The notes: generated from the sequence alone by a model not told the origin. A DNA stretch of 23,450 nucleotides from JAJPHY01 sp040754475 (GCA_040754475.1 JBFMCN010000016.1:1-23450); one strand, 5' to 3'. Numbered from the stretch's first letter, positions 1-7,851 are shown. Translations and numbers: made by a program.

Positions 1-1
1 G

Positions 2-85
2 CCGAAGGGTGCGACGGGCGTGCCGGTGCGCACCCTCGTGCGGTACGTGCTCTCTCAGGCGGAACGGCCGGCCGGACGCCGGTGA
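2..85 (+). CDS. C-terminal end of an unidentified upstream gene (partial)
   Basis: The window opens inside what looks like the last 27 codons of a (+) gene ending in TGA at 83-85. This frame has a strong GC bias at third positions, like the neighbouring genes, whereas the overlapping frame that extends the next gene upstream is cysteine/arginine rich and looks non-coding. The visible tail ends in QAERPAGRR. The next gene's likely GTG start lies four bases downstream, so the two are probably co-transcribed. Too little is present to assign a function. Confidence 0.45.
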   Translation, partial: PKGATGVPVRTLVRYVLSQAERPAGRR

Positions 86-89
86 AGCC

Positions 90-806
90 GTGACGCCAGA
101 ACGGCGAACGGGGCCGGTCCTGGCGGTCTTGGCACACCCCGACGATGCGGAGATATCTTCGGGCGGTACGCTCGCGAAGTGGGTGGCGCTCGGTCGCGAG
201 GTGCACCTGTTGATCCTCACGAACGGCGACCGGGGCTCGAGCGACCCGGCCGTCGACCGGGCGGAGCTGGCCCGGATCCGAAAACGCGAATCGGAGGCCG
301 CCGCCGACGTGCTCGGCCTCACGAGTCTTCGCGTCCTAGACGTCCCCGACGGCGAGCTCGAGAACTCAGCATGGACGCGCGCAAGGGTCGTGCGCTCGAT
401 CCGAGAGCTCCGCCCCCAGACCGTGCTCTCCTGCGACCCGACCGCGTGGTTCTTCAAGAACCGCTACTACAACCACTCCGACCATCGCGCGGCCGGAGTG
501 ATCGCTCTCGACGCCGTCTTCCCCGGTGCGGGCAACCCCCATTTCTTCGCCGAGCACCTCGAGGAGGGGCTGGAGCCGCACGACGTGAAGGATGTCTGGC
601 TCGGCTGGACTCTCGAGCCAAACCATCACGAGGACATCACCGGGCACCTGGACACCAAGCTGGCCGCGCTGGCGGAGCACCGGAGCCAGCTGGCGGCCGA
701 CGGCCTCGGGTTCTTAGAAGAGTGGCTACCCAGAGAGGCGGAAGAGGCGGGCGCGAAGATCGGCGTCCGTCATGCCGAATCGTTCCGGGTGCTCGAACTG
801 GAGTAG
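90..806 (+). CDS. PIG-L family (LmbE-like) N-acetylglucosaminyl deacetylase
   Basis: This 238-residue cytoplasmic protein has the zinc-binding signature of the PIG-L/LmbE family: AHPDDAE at residues 15-21 (His16, Asp18 and Asp19 as ligand and catalytic base) and NHSDHR in the middle, which supplies the third histidine. Family members remove N-acetyl groups from GlcNAc-type substrates in, for example, mycothiol, bacillithiol, GPI and antibiotic pathways. The substrate here cannot be read from sequence; neighbours give no thiol-pathway context. I chose the GTG at 90 because residues encoded upstream of it look non-coding and a separate upstream frame terminates at 85. The length matches the family. 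The gene meets the methyltransferase gene tail to tail with six bases between the stop codons. Confidence 0.87.
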   Translation: MTPERRTGPVLAVLAHPDDAEISSGGTLAKWVALGREVHLLILTNGDRGSSDPAVDRAELARIRKRESEAAADVLGLTSLRVLDVPDGELENSAWTRARVVRSIRELRPQTVLSCDPTAWFFKNRYYNHSDHRAAGVIALDAVFPGAGNPHFFAEHLEEGLEPHDVKDVWLGWTLEPNHHEDITGHLDTKLAALAEHRSQLAADGLGFLEEWLPREAEEAGAKIGVRHAESFRVLELE

Positions 807-820
807 CCCTCGTCAGGGCT
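805..820. terminator. Hairpin between convergent genes, possible bidirectional terminator
   Basis: AGCCCT-CGTC-AGGGCT is a perfect 6-bp stem with a 4-base loop. It contains part of the PIG-L stop codon (804-806) and the complement of the methyltransferase stop (813-815). Neither side has a clear T-tract, so intrinsic termination is plausible but not certain. Confidence 0.4.
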
Positions 821-1616
821 TCGTTCCGACGGCGAGCCAGACGCGGCGGAAGTCGTTGACGGGATCGGCGAAGCGATCCTGAAACACGGCCCGCACCCGC
901 CGACGGAAGCCCTCCCAAGATGCGCGACCAAGCATGGAGCGGACGAATCGCCCCGTGGACCAGGTCTCGAGGCCCTCGACGTACTCACTGAGTCCGTACA
1001 CGAAGCGGTACTCGCGAGGCTCCGTCCGGACATGTCGGAGCCCGGCCCCGACGAGAGCCTCCTCCAACGCTGTGCGGCCGGCAAAGCGGTCGCCCCAGGG
1101 CGCGGCCTGAGCATGAACGTCGCCGAGCATCTCCTGTCCGACCACTCCTTCGACGAGCTCGAGCCAGGTTGTCTGCAGCTCGTCGGTGTTGTGCTCGGCC
1201 CAGGTCGAGACCGCGAGCCGGCCACCCGGCCGAAGCACGCGGATCATGTCGAACAGCGCCGTCTGGTATCTCGTGAAGTGCGAAAGCACGAAGCTCGCAA
1301 CGACGACGTCGAAGGTCTCGTCCCGGAACGGGAGATCGATCGCGGAGGCCGCCGCGAGACGAACCGTCGGGCGCGCCGAGGCCCCGATCTCCAGCATGCC
1401 GAGCGAGATGTCGACCCCGACCGCGAGCCCTTCCGATCCCACGTCCTCCAGCGCTGCGGCGGCGGCGATCCCGGTACCCGTACCGACGTCCAGGATCCGT
1501 CCGCCCGCAGGCGGCCCGGCCAGCGCGACGAGGTCGCGGGCGGGCCCGGCCAATCGCGGTGCATGCACCCGCTCGTAGGTTTCGGCCACCCGGTCGTAGG
1601 AACGCCAGTCGTCCAT
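813..1616 (-). CDS. Class I SAM-dependent methyltransferase
   Basis: This 267-residue protein has a Methyltransf_11/25-type Rossmann fold. Motif I is ILDVGTGTG (Asp43-Gly49), an acidic residue for the SAM ribose follows in GVDIS, and the post-motif region includes LRPGGRLAVSTWA. The N-terminus (YDRVAETYERVHAP) is the usual lead-in of UbiE/small-molecule methyltransferases. The start is an ATG at 1616. The acceptor substrate is unknown: the family methylates quinones, lipids and diverse metabolites. It is transcribed away from the CPBP protease operon across a roughly 110-bp divergent region and ends against the PIG-L gene. Confidence 0.88.
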   Translation of the reverse strand: MDDWRSYDRVAETYERVHAPRLAGPARDLVALAGPPAGGRILDVGTGTGIAAAAALEDVGSEGLAVGVDISLGMLEIGASARPTVRLAAASAIDLPFRDETFDVVVASFVLSHFTRYQTALFDMIRVLRPGGRLAVSTWAEHNTDELQTTWLELVEGVVGQEMLGDVHAQAAPWGDRFAGRTALEEALVGAGLRHVRTEPREYRFVYGLSEYVEGLETWSTGRFVRSMLGRASWEGFRRRVRAVFQDRFADPVNDFRRVWLAVGTKP

Positions 1617-1725
1617 GGGCCGACAGCCTACCGGCGGGCGACCCGCTTGCCCTCACCGCCAAGCGCGTAGACATAGGGGGAGCTCAGGCCCTTGGGGGTG
1701 CCCGTCCCGCTAGGCTACGTGCGGG

Positions 1726-2349
1726 ATGGTCCCCGCCGTCATGGTCCTCGGGCTCGTCGCGGAGGGGACGGCCTGGTGGGTGGTTGCGACCCGCGGCGTG
1801 AGTATCTGGGCCGCGATCATCCCTGTGGCCGGATCGATGGGGATCGCGGCACTCGCGCTTGGACCACCGTCGCTTTCCCAAGAGGTCGCGCTCGGGCCGG
1901 CCGGCGCTGCCGGCGCGGCCGCCGGTGCGGGGCTCTACTTGGCAACACTGGGATTCGTCCGGGCGATCCGAGGATGGCCGACGTTCCGCGAGCACGCGAT
2001 CCGCACCTACCTTCTTCAGGGAGCGCTCCCCTCGGCATTCGCCTTGTTGCTGTCGATGGTTAGCGTCTTCGGAGAGGAGCTGTTCTGGCGGGGCCTGTTC
2101 CGGGCGCATGCCGTCTCCGGCGCGCCGGTGGCCAGCGCCCTGGTGGCATGGGGTGCCTTCGTGACGGCGAACCTGCCCAGCATGAACCTTGCGATCGTCT
2201 CCGGCGCCGTTGTGGGGGGGGCGGCGTGGACTGCTCTCGCGCTGTGGTCGAACGGAGTGCTCGCAAGTCTTGTGTGCCACGGCGTGTGGACGGCGCTCAT
2301 GCTGATCGCGCCGGTCGTTGGCTGGAGGAGCGAGGGGGCGGGGGAGTGA
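1726..2349 (+). CDS. CPBP family intramembrane glutamic endopeptidase
   Basis: The 207-residue protein is largely hydrophobic, with several predicted membrane helices. It carries the CPBP (Abi/CAAX protease) motif EELFWR at residues 117-122, whose paired glutamates and arginine form the active site, and a C-terminal SLVCHGVWTAL segment corresponding to the conserved His motif. Family members include CAAX-processing Rce1 homologues and bacteriocin self-immunity proteins; the bacterial substrate is usually unknown. The start is ATG 1726. The stop overlaps the GTG start of the next gene (GTGA), so the two are probably translationally coupled. Confidence 0.83.
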   Translation: MVPAVMVLGLVAEGTAWWVVATRGVSIWAAIIPVAGSMGIAALALGPPSLSQEVALGPAGAAGAAAGAGLYLATLGFVRAIRGWPTFREHAIRTYLLQGALPSAFALLLSMVSVFGEELFWRGLFRAHAVSGAPVASALVAWGAFVTANLPSMNLAIVSGAVVGGAAWTALALWSNGVLASLVCHGVWTALMLIAPVVGWRSEGAGE

Positions 2350-3314
2350 ACAGGGAGCCCCCGGCCGCCTTCGTTGCGGTGCTCGAACGCGGCTCCTTCT
2401 GCCACGTCGTGGCCGAGACGGACAGGGGGCCGCACGTCACCCCGACGGTGTTCGTGATGTCGGGGGGCAGCCTGTGGATCACGACGTCTCGCGAGTCCGT
2501 GAAGGCGCGGGCGTGGAGACTGGACCGACGAGTGGCCGGCCTCGTGTGGGCCGACGATGCCGCCTCGAGCTTCGTCGGCCGGGTGCAGACATACGATCTG
2601 CTGGACGCGGACACGTGGGCGCGGGCCGTCCGACGCGGCGCGGCCCTCGTTGCGGCAAGCGTGGAGTTCACGCGGAAGAACGCGCGCTTCTTCGCGGGGT
2701 ACGCGGTCGACGCACGGCATGTCCCTCTCGCGTGGACCCCGCCCGGCCGTGTCTTCGTCGAGATCCAGGTCGAGCGGACCGCGCTGATCGAACACGGCGG
2801 GATCGTGGAGACGTGGGGTGAGTGGGCGCCCTCGGTCGTCTCGCATGAGCGCTTCCGTGCGACAAGGAGGGGCGCCGGCGCGCTGGATGACCTCCCAACG
2901 GTGGTCCGCGACGCGTTGGGTCACGAAGGCCACGCCGTCCTTGCGATCGATGGACGCTTCGGCGCGGTCGCGCTCCCCGTCGTGTGGACGGTGGAGGGGC
3001 CGTGGCTGTATGCGGCGCTCCCTTCGACGAGCCTAGCCCTGGCCGCTTGCAGCCAGGAGTCGACGCCAGCGGCGCTCTCGATCGATCGTCCGTCGTGGTG
3101 GCGGGCCGGGCGGATGGTTGGGGCGATGGCGCAGGGGACGGCCGAGCTGTTCGTGCTCGACCGCGTCCGCTCCGGGAAGGCGTCAGCGGCCGCCCACGTC
3201 GCGTCCGTCGGTGGGGACCCATCCGGCGCTGCCCTCGTCCGCCTGAGACCGGAACAGGTCGTCTGGTGGCGAGGATGGACGAGCGGGACCGTGAGGCCCG
3301 GTGGCCGAGGTTAG
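2346..3314 (+). CDS. Pyridoxamine 5'-phosphate oxidase-like split-barrel protein with two tandem domains
   Basis: This 322-residue protein appears to hold two copies of the split beta-barrel fold that binds FMN or F420 in pyridoxamine-phosphate-oxidase-like proteins. The first copy spans about residues 7-130 (GSFCHVVAETDRGPHVTP, then SLWITTSRESVKARAWRLDRR). The second spans about 185-300 (GHAVLAIDGRFGAVALPVVW, then LYAALPSTSLALAA). Single-domain relatives are about 130-150 residues, so this looks like an internal duplication or fusion. Reaction and cofactor are not determined. The GTG start overlaps the preceding stop by four bases behind a purine-rich GGAG-like stretch, and the end overlaps the SRPBCC gene, so all three are likely one operon. 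Confidence 0.68.
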   Translation: MNREPPAAFVAVLERGSFCHVVAETDRGPHVTPTVFVMSGGSLWITTSRESVKARAWRLDRRVAGLVWADDAASSFVGRVQTYDLLDADTWARAVRRGAALVAASVEFTRKNARFFAGYAVDARHVPLAWTPPGRVFVEIQVERTALIEHGGIVETWGEWAPSVVSHERFRATRRGAGALDDLPTVVRDALGHEGHAVLAIDGRFGAVALPVVWTVEGPWLYAALPSTSLALAACSQESTPAALSIDRPSWWRAGRMVGAMAQGTAELFVLDRVRSGKASAAAHVASVGGDPSGAALVRLRPEQVVWWRGWTSGTVRPGGRG

Positions 3315-3756
3315 CTTCTCCGTCGTGATCAACGCCCAGCCGCAGGACGTCTGGGCGGTGGTCGGCGATCCGACGAATCTCCCTCGTTGGGATCGCCATA
3401 TCATTGCCGTCGAAGGGCTACCGCCCCAGGGGCTGGAGCAAGGATCCGGGTACGTCACGGTGATGCGGTTCGTCGGGGTTCGTACGACCGTGCACTGCAA
3501 GGTCCTCGAGTGGGAGCCCCCCACCTGGGCCGTGTTCGCGTTGTCAGGGATCCTCGATGCGACGGTGGCCACGCGCGTCGATCCTCTTCCGCCCGGTCGC
3601 AGCAGGCTTCGCCATGACGTCGACTACCACCTCAGGCGTAACCCCATCGGCGAGCTTGCGGCCCGGAGCATCCAGCTCGTCGGAGGCGCGTATTTCGTGC
3701 TCCGGCACGGGACCCTGGCCCAGAAGAACCAGATCGAGAAGCTTACAGGGACCTAG
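3301..3756 (+). CDS. SRPBCC (polyketide cyclase/START-like) family protein
   Basis: This 151-residue protein begins with the characteristic SRPBCC strand FSVVINAQPQDVWAVVGDPTNLPRWD, continues with alternating beta strands, and ends in a long amphipathic helix. The fold encloses a hydrophobic pocket and binds lipids, polyketides or other small hydrophobic ligands. No specific ligand can be inferred. The GTG start at 3301 lies 14 bases inside the end of the upstream split-barrel gene, consistent with translational coupling in the CPBP operon. Its stop codon overlaps that of the convergent LapA-domain gene by four bases. Confidence 0.78.
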   Translation: MAEVSFSVVINAQPQDVWAVVGDPTNLPRWDRHIIAVEGLPPQGLEQGSGYVTVMRFVGVRTTVHCKVLEWEPPTWAVFALSGILDATVATRVDPLPPGRSRLRHDVDYHLRRNPIGELAARSIQLVGGAYFVLRHGTLAQKNQIEKLTGT

Positions 3757-4058
3757 TCCTTTCCCTCTTCACGCATGCGCTTTCGCTCGGCCCGTCCGGG
3801 CCGTCCGACGAAGTAGCCGACGATGAAACCGAGCGCTGCGGCGACGAGGATCACCGTCACGACTCGAGCCTTGGTGGTGAACAGTAGGAAGTTGACCTCG
3901 ACGCGCTTGAAGTTCGCGGCGGCGAAGACAATCAGGATAAGTGCGAACACGGCCGAGGCGATCAGCTTCGGAGACGGGCCGCCGCGCTCCACCCGCTCGC
4001 CGCCGTGCTCGACTCGCTCGCCGCCGTTGCCGAGCGGCTCGTCCTCTTGCCTGTTCAT
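3753..4058 (-). CDS. LapA-domain (DUF1049) small membrane protein
   Basis: This 101-residue membrane protein has a charged, repetitive N-terminus (two copies of GGERVE at about residues 12-25), a helix at about 31-50, the linker FKRVEVNFLLF and a second helix at about 67-85, followed by a basic tail (GRPGRAERKRMREE). That two-helix pattern with an N-F-x-V-x-V-N linker is typical of the LapA/YciS family linked to lipopolysaccharide assembly in Gram-negatives and of unknown role in Actinomycetota. I chose ATG 4058 because GGAGGAGAC directly precedes it; a longer reading frame upstream looks non-coding. Confidence 0.75.
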   Translation of the reverse strand: MNRQEDEPLGNGGERVEHGGERVERGGPSPKLIASAVFALILIVFAAANFKRVEVNFLLFTTKARVVTVILVAAALGFIVGYFVGRPGRAERKRMREEGKD

Positions 4059-4107
4059 GTCTCCTCCCGTGATGGGACTGCCCGATCGTCGCATATCATC
4101 GGCGGCG

Positions 4108-4692
4108 GTGCTTCGAGGGAGGTTGCGCGCGGCTGGGCTCCTTGGGGCGGCGGTGGCCGTCGGCGTCGCGTCGTCCGGGGGGCGCGGCGCGAACCTCGAC
4201 GAGCGGGCGTTCGCCGCGGTGAACCGAGGCCATGGGGCCTCCGCAGATCGCCTGTTCTCGGGGATCACGGAGCTGGGGTCGATCTGGGCCTCGATCGGCG
4301 CGGCGGCAGCCCTGGGGACAGCCGGTCGGAGGCGGGCGGCCGCGAGGGGGCTTGCGGCCGCGTCTTTGGCCTGGCTTGCCGGGCAGGGGCTGAAAAAGGT
4401 GTTCCTTCGAAGGCGCCCGTACGTGGCCGACCCAGATGGGGTGCGACTGATGGTCGGCCCCCCGCGTGCAACGTCGTGGCCGAGCAGCCACCCGGCCGTG
4501 CTCCTCGCCTTCCTGACGGTGGCCGGAAGGGAACTCTCCCTGTCTTCAGGGGCTCGGGCGGCTCTGACCGGCCTGGGGGCCGCCGTGGGCGTTTCCCGCG
4601 TATACGTCGGCGTGCACTACCCGGCCGATGTCGTGGGGGGCCTGCTGCTCGGGCGAGCCGTGGCCGAGGCCGTGTCGGGGAACGATCGCTAG
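4108..4692 (+). CDS. Phosphatase PAP2 family protein (membrane)
   Basis: The protein carries all three acid-phosphatase motifs of the PAP2 superfamily: K96-x6-R103-P104 (KKVFLRRRP), P125-S-S-H128 (PSSH in place of the common PSGH) and S163-R164-x5-H170-x3-D174 (SRVYVGVHYPAD). His170 is the expected nucleophile. Several hydrophobic segments point to a membrane enzyme that dephosphorylates lipid phosphates such as phosphatidate, PG-phosphate or undecaprenyl diphosphate. The start is uncertain: I prefer GTG 4108 because codons just upstream (ATA, TCA) are unlike the gene, but ATG 4072 or 4057 would also be in frame. The gene diverges from the LapA-domain gene and its stop overlaps that of mrp. 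Confidence 0.84.
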   Translation: MLRGRLRAAGLLGAAVAVGVASSGGRGANLDERAFAAVNRGHGASADRLFSGITELGSIWASIGAAAALGTAGRRRAAARGLAAASLAWLAGQGLKKVFLRRRPYVADPDGVRLMVGPPRATSWPSSHPAVLLAFLTVAGRELSLSSGARAALTGLGAAVGVSRVYVGVHYPADVVGGLLLGRAVAEAVSGNDR

Positions 4693-5771
4693 ACGCGAGC
4701 GCGTCCGAGCGCCGTCGCCTCGGCGACCTTGCGCGCCGCGTCGCGCAACGCGGCACCAGCCGGGGAATCGGGGTCGGACAGGACGATGGGTTGGCCTCTG
4801 TCGCCCCCCTCGCGCAGCGCGGGTACGAGCGGGATCTGCGCGAGGAGCGGAACGCCCAGTGTCTTGGCGGTCTCCTTGCCTCCGCCCTCACCGAAGATCG
4901 GAGTCTTCTCCCCGCAGTGCGGGCAGAGGAACCACGACATGTTCTCGATCACACCGATCGGACGTAGGTTCGTACGTTCGGCCATCCTGCCCGCGCGCTC
5001 CGCCACCTTGTGGGCCGCTTCCTGCGGCGTGGTCACGACGAGCATCGACGCACCCGGGAGGAACGACGTCAGCGAGATCGCCACGTCACCGGTGCCCGGC
5101 GGCAGGTCGACGAGCAGGAAGTCGAGATCGCCCCAGTACACGTCGCCGAGGAACTGCTCGACCGCCTTGTGAAGCATGGGTCCCCGCCATATGACGGGTT
5201 GCTCCTCGGGCACGAAGAAGCCCATCGAGATGATCTTCACGCCGTGTGCCTCAAGCGGCAGGATCATGTCGTTGAACCCCACCGGCTCGCCGGATGCCCC
5301 GATCATCCGCGGGATCGAGAAGCCCCAGACGTCCGCGTCCAGCACCCCGACCCGGTGGCCCTCCGCAGCGAGCGCGCACGCCAGGTTGACCGTGACGCTC
5401 GACTTGCCGACGCCGCCCTTCCCGGAGGCGACGGCGATCACAGATATGTCGCTGTTGGCGAAGAACGTTCTCTGTTGCGGCGCTGCGGCGCCGGCGCGAA
5501 GCTTCTCCACGAGCTCCGCGCGCTGTTCCTCGCTCATCGGGGTCATGCGAACGTCCACGCGCTTGACGCCGAGTGGGGCGAGCGCGTTCCTCACGTCTCC
5601 GGTGATCCGCTCCTGAAGGGGGCAGCCTGGGACCGTGAGCAGTACATGCACCCGAACTAGGTCGCCGTCGATCTCGATGCTCTGGAGCATGCCGATGTCT
5701 TCGATCGGCTTGCCGATCTCAGGATCGAGTACGTTCCGAAGAGATCGCCTGACCTGCTCTTCCGTGACCAT
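4689..5771 (-). CDS. mrp: Mrp/NBP35 family iron-sulfur cluster carrier ATPase
   Basis: This 360-residue cytoplasmic protein has the standard two-part layout. An N-terminal MIP18/DUF59 domain (about 1-90; LDPEIGKPIEDIGM, VPGCPLQ) is followed by a ParA/MinD-like P-loop domain with the deviant Walker A GKGGVGKS ending near Lys123. A C283-x2-C286 motif (CPHC) lies in the C-terminal half, where ApbC/Nbp35 proteins bridge a labile [4Fe-4S] cluster between subunits. The family builds or transfers Fe-S clusters to apoproteins. Full length for the family. The ATG at 5771 has AAGGAG about seven bases upstream. It diverges from a cysteine-containing SufR-like regulator. Confidence 0.93.
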   Translation of the reverse strand: MVTEEQVRRSLRNVLDPEIGKPIEDIGMLQSIEIDGDLVRVHVLLTVPGCPLQERITGDVRNALAPLGVKRVDVRMTPMSEEQRAELVEKLRAGAAAPQQRTFFANSDISVIAVASGKGGVGKSSVTVNLACALAAEGHRVGVLDADVWGFSIPRMIGASGEPVGFNDMILPLEAHGVKIISMGFFVPEEQPVIWRGPMLHKAVEQFLGDVYWGDLDFLLVDLPPGTGDVAISLTSFLPGASMLVVTTPQEAAHKVAERAGRMAERTNLRPIGVIENMSWFLCPHCGEKTPIFGEGGGKETAKTLGVPLLAQIPLVPALREGGDRGQPIVLSDPDSPAGAALRDAARKVAEATALGRARV

Positions 5772-5783
5772 CGGGGGCTCCTT

Positions 5784-5815
5784 AGGATTATCCTGGTTGG
5801 GACGGTGCTTACCGT
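5784..5815. promoter_or_regulatory. Two short palindromes in the mrp/regulator divergent region
   Basis: The 88-bp gap between mrp (-) and the HTH gene (+) holds AGGAT-T-ATCCT (5784-5794) and ACGGT-GCTT-ACCGT (5802-5815). On the minus strand the first includes GATAAT, which could serve as a -10 element for mrp, so a repressor bound here would block it. The sites differ from each other and neither matches an operator I can name; operator function is inference. Confidence 0.38.
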
Positions 5816-5859
5816 GGGAATCCCTGGCCCCATGATACGGTCGGTTCCTGGAGACGTCG

Positions 5860-6546
5860 ATGTCGACGCCTAGGACGACGCCGCTCGAGGTTCACAAGGC
5901 CCTCGCCGACGATACCCGGTTCCGCCTCTACAGGTACCTTGGCCTGTCGGGCCGGCCGGTCTCGGTTCGGGAGCTCTCGGCCCGTCTGTCCCTGCATCCG
6001 AACACGCTCCGACCGCACCTGCGGCGCTTGGAGGAAGCGGGCCTGGTAACGGCGGAGGTCCGGAAGGGAACCACGGTGGGGCGCCCGCAGACCCTGTACT
6101 CGGTCGTAGAGCGCGAGGCGCGTGAGGGACGCGACTACCGACTGCTCGCCGAGATCCTCGCGGGACTGATGGGCGGAACCCGGGCCCGAGAACGCGCGCG
6201 GGCGCTCGCCCGCGAATGGGGCAGCTACCTGGTCACGCAAGGTGGCCCGAAGCCCGGCACGAAGCTGCCCGCCCGCCGCAACCTCGCGATCCTGCAGGAA
6301 GCGATGGCCGAGGCGGGATTCGACCCCCGGTTCCACAGGAACGGGCGCCAGACCGTGGAGATCTACCTGCGCGACTGCCCGTTCCGGGATCTCGTCGAGG
6401 ATCATCGCGACCTCGTCTGCTCGGTGCATCTCGGCCTCATCGAGGGCATGCTCGAGGGGCTGAAGCCACCGCTCCGCCTCGCCGAGTTCTCTCCGTTGAT
6501 GGAGCGCTCGGTCTGCCGGTTGGTCGCCCGCGGGGCGGGTGAGTAG
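5860..6546 (+). CDS. SufR-like winged-helix transcriptional regulator (COG2345 type)
   Basis: This 228-residue protein has an N-terminal ArsR/MarR-like winged helix (about residues 8-75; helix-turn-helix VSVRELSARLSLHPNTLRPHLRRL, shown here only as its outline, then the wing GRPQTLYSV). A C-terminal sensor domain carries three cysteines at 173 (DCPF), 187 (VCSVHLG) and 219 (SVCRL), with His190 nearby. That pattern resembles SufR-type repressors, which bind an Fe-S cluster through C-terminal cysteines and control Fe-S assembly genes. The position opposite mrp fits such a role. GGAG lies seven bases before ATG 5860. Cluster binding is inferred, not shown. Confidence 0.8.
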   Translation: MSTPRTTPLEVHKALADDTRFRLYRYLGLSGRPVSVRELSARLSLHPNTLRPHLRRLEEAGLVTAEVRKGTTVGRPQTLYSVVEREAREGRDYRLLAEILAGLMGGTRARERARALAREWGSYLVTQGGPKPGTKLPARRNLAILQEAMAEAGFDPRFHRNGRQTVEIYLRDCPFRDLVEDHRDLVCSVHLGLIEGMLEGLKPPLRLAEFSPLMERSVCRLVARGAGE

Positions 6547-6643
6547 CCCTCGCTCAGGGGACCGACCCGACCCTCCGATAGAAGAGGGGATACGTCCCGC
6601 GCCTCGCGGGCGTCGCGTGCCGTCGATGTTGGAGGGTTCTCAC

Positions 6644-7837
6644 GTGCTGGCAGCGGAGGAGATGGGGGAAGAGACGGCTGTGGAGTCGGCCTCGGGCGTC
6701 GTAGAGGAGTTCAACGAATGGCTGGCGGAGGTAGTAGCCCGTGAGGGGTCGGACCTCCACCTGAAGGTCGGAGCGCCGCCCAAGATCCGCCAGGCCGGCC
6801 GGCTGAGCCGCATGGACCTTCCGCCGCTCGATCCTGAGGCAACCGACGAGATCGCTCGGGCCATCGTGCCGAGCGACCGTTGGTCGAGGTTCGAGAACGC
6901 CGGGGAGGTGGACTTCGCCTACTCGCTCGCGAAGGTCGGTCGGTTTCGGGTCAACGTGTTCCGCCAGCGGGGGTCGACGAGCATGGTGTTCCGCCTGCTC
7001 AGGTTCGGCGGTCCGACGTTCGAAGAGCTGCACCTACCGGATGTCGTGCGTGCGCTGTCGGAGCATGTCCGGGGGCTCGTGCTCGTCACCGGCCCGACCG
7101 GATCGGGCAAGACGACGACGCTCGCCGCGATGATCGAGCACATCAACAGGACCAAGCAGGTTCACATCGTCACCATCGAGGATCCGATCGAGGTCCTGTT
7201 CAAGGACGACATGGCGTCGATCAACCAGCGGGAGGTCGGCAACGACACAGAGACCTTCCTCTCGGCGTTGCGGGCCGCCCTGCGACAGGACCCCGACGTG
7301 ATCCTCATCGGCGAGATGCGAGACACTGAGACGGTTCGCGCGGCCCTTCAGGCAGCCGAGACCGGCCACCTCGTCCTGTCGACGCTCCACACGGTAAACG
7401 CGACGGAGACGGTTAACCGCGTCGTCGACTTCTTCCCACCCCACCAGCAGGCTCAGATCAGATGGACCCTGGCCGGCGCGCTGCGAGGGATCGTCTGCCA
7501 GCGCCTCGTGCCCACCGTCGACGACACGCTGTTTCCCGCAGTCGAGATCCTGGTGAATACCGGCCGCGTAGCGGAGCGGATCGCAGACCAGGACAAGACC
7601 GCAGGGATCCACGAGGTGATCGCCGAGGGCGCGTACTACGGTATGACGACGTTCGATCGATCCCTGCTAGAGCTCGTGCAGTTGGGTCGCGTCGGCCTCG
7701 AGAAGGCCATGGAGGCCTCGTCCTCTCCGCACGATTTCAGGCTGCTCCTGCAGCAGGCGGGTATCACGCTAGGACCGGTCGGCCCCGAGTCGGAGGCTCC
7801 GCCGGAACCCGAGGACCGGTACGCCTCCTTCGTCTGA
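6644..7837 (+). CDS. pilT: PilT-type type IV pilus/type II secretion ATPase
   Basis: The 397-residue protein matches PilT-family AAA+-like secretion ATPases. It has an N-terminal PAS-like domain (SDLHLKVGAPPKIRQAGRL), Walker A GPTGSGKTTT (Lys156), an Asp-box (TIEDPIEV), Walker B (DPDVILIGEMRD) and a His-box (GHLVLSTLHT), with a C-terminal helical region typical of PilT. Such hexamers power pilus retraction. The start is uncertain: GTG 6644 has GGAGGG seven bases upstream, while ATG 6626 and GTG 6539 are in frame but lack a ribosome binding site. No pilin, PilB, PilC or PilM gene is visible nearby, so its partners must lie elsewhere. It follows the regulator directly on the same strand. Confidence 0.9.
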   Translation: MLAAEEMGEETAVESASGVVEEFNEWLAEVVAREGSDLHLKVGAPPKIRQAGRLSRMDLPPLDPEATDEIARAIVPSDRWSRFENAGEVDFAYSLAKVGRFRVNVFRQRGSTSMVFRLLRFGGPTFEELHLPDVVRALSEHVRGLVLVTGPTGSGKTTTLAAMIEHINRTKQVHIVTIEDPIEVLFKDDMASINQREVGNDTETFLSALRAALRQDPDVILIGEMRDTETVRAALQAAETGHLVLSTLHTVNATETVNRVVDFFPPHQQAQIRWTLAGALRGIVCQRLVPTVDDTLFPAVEILVNTGRVAERIADQDKTAGIHEVIAEGAYYGMTTFDRSLLELVQLGRVGLEKAMEASSSPHDFRLLLQQAGITLGPVGPESEAPPEPEDRYASFV

Positions 7838-7851
7838 CCGCCCGTTCGGTG

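Noticed and set aside
1617..1725. Possible promoter TTGCCC with a weak -10 upstream of the CPBP gene
   Set aside because: The -10 match (GACATA or TAGACA) is poor at any allowed spacing, so it is not supported.
4059..4268. N-terminal extension of the LapA-domain protein
   Set aside because: It would overlap the divergent PAP2 gene and has no motif; GGAGGAGAC just before ATG 4058 marks the real start.
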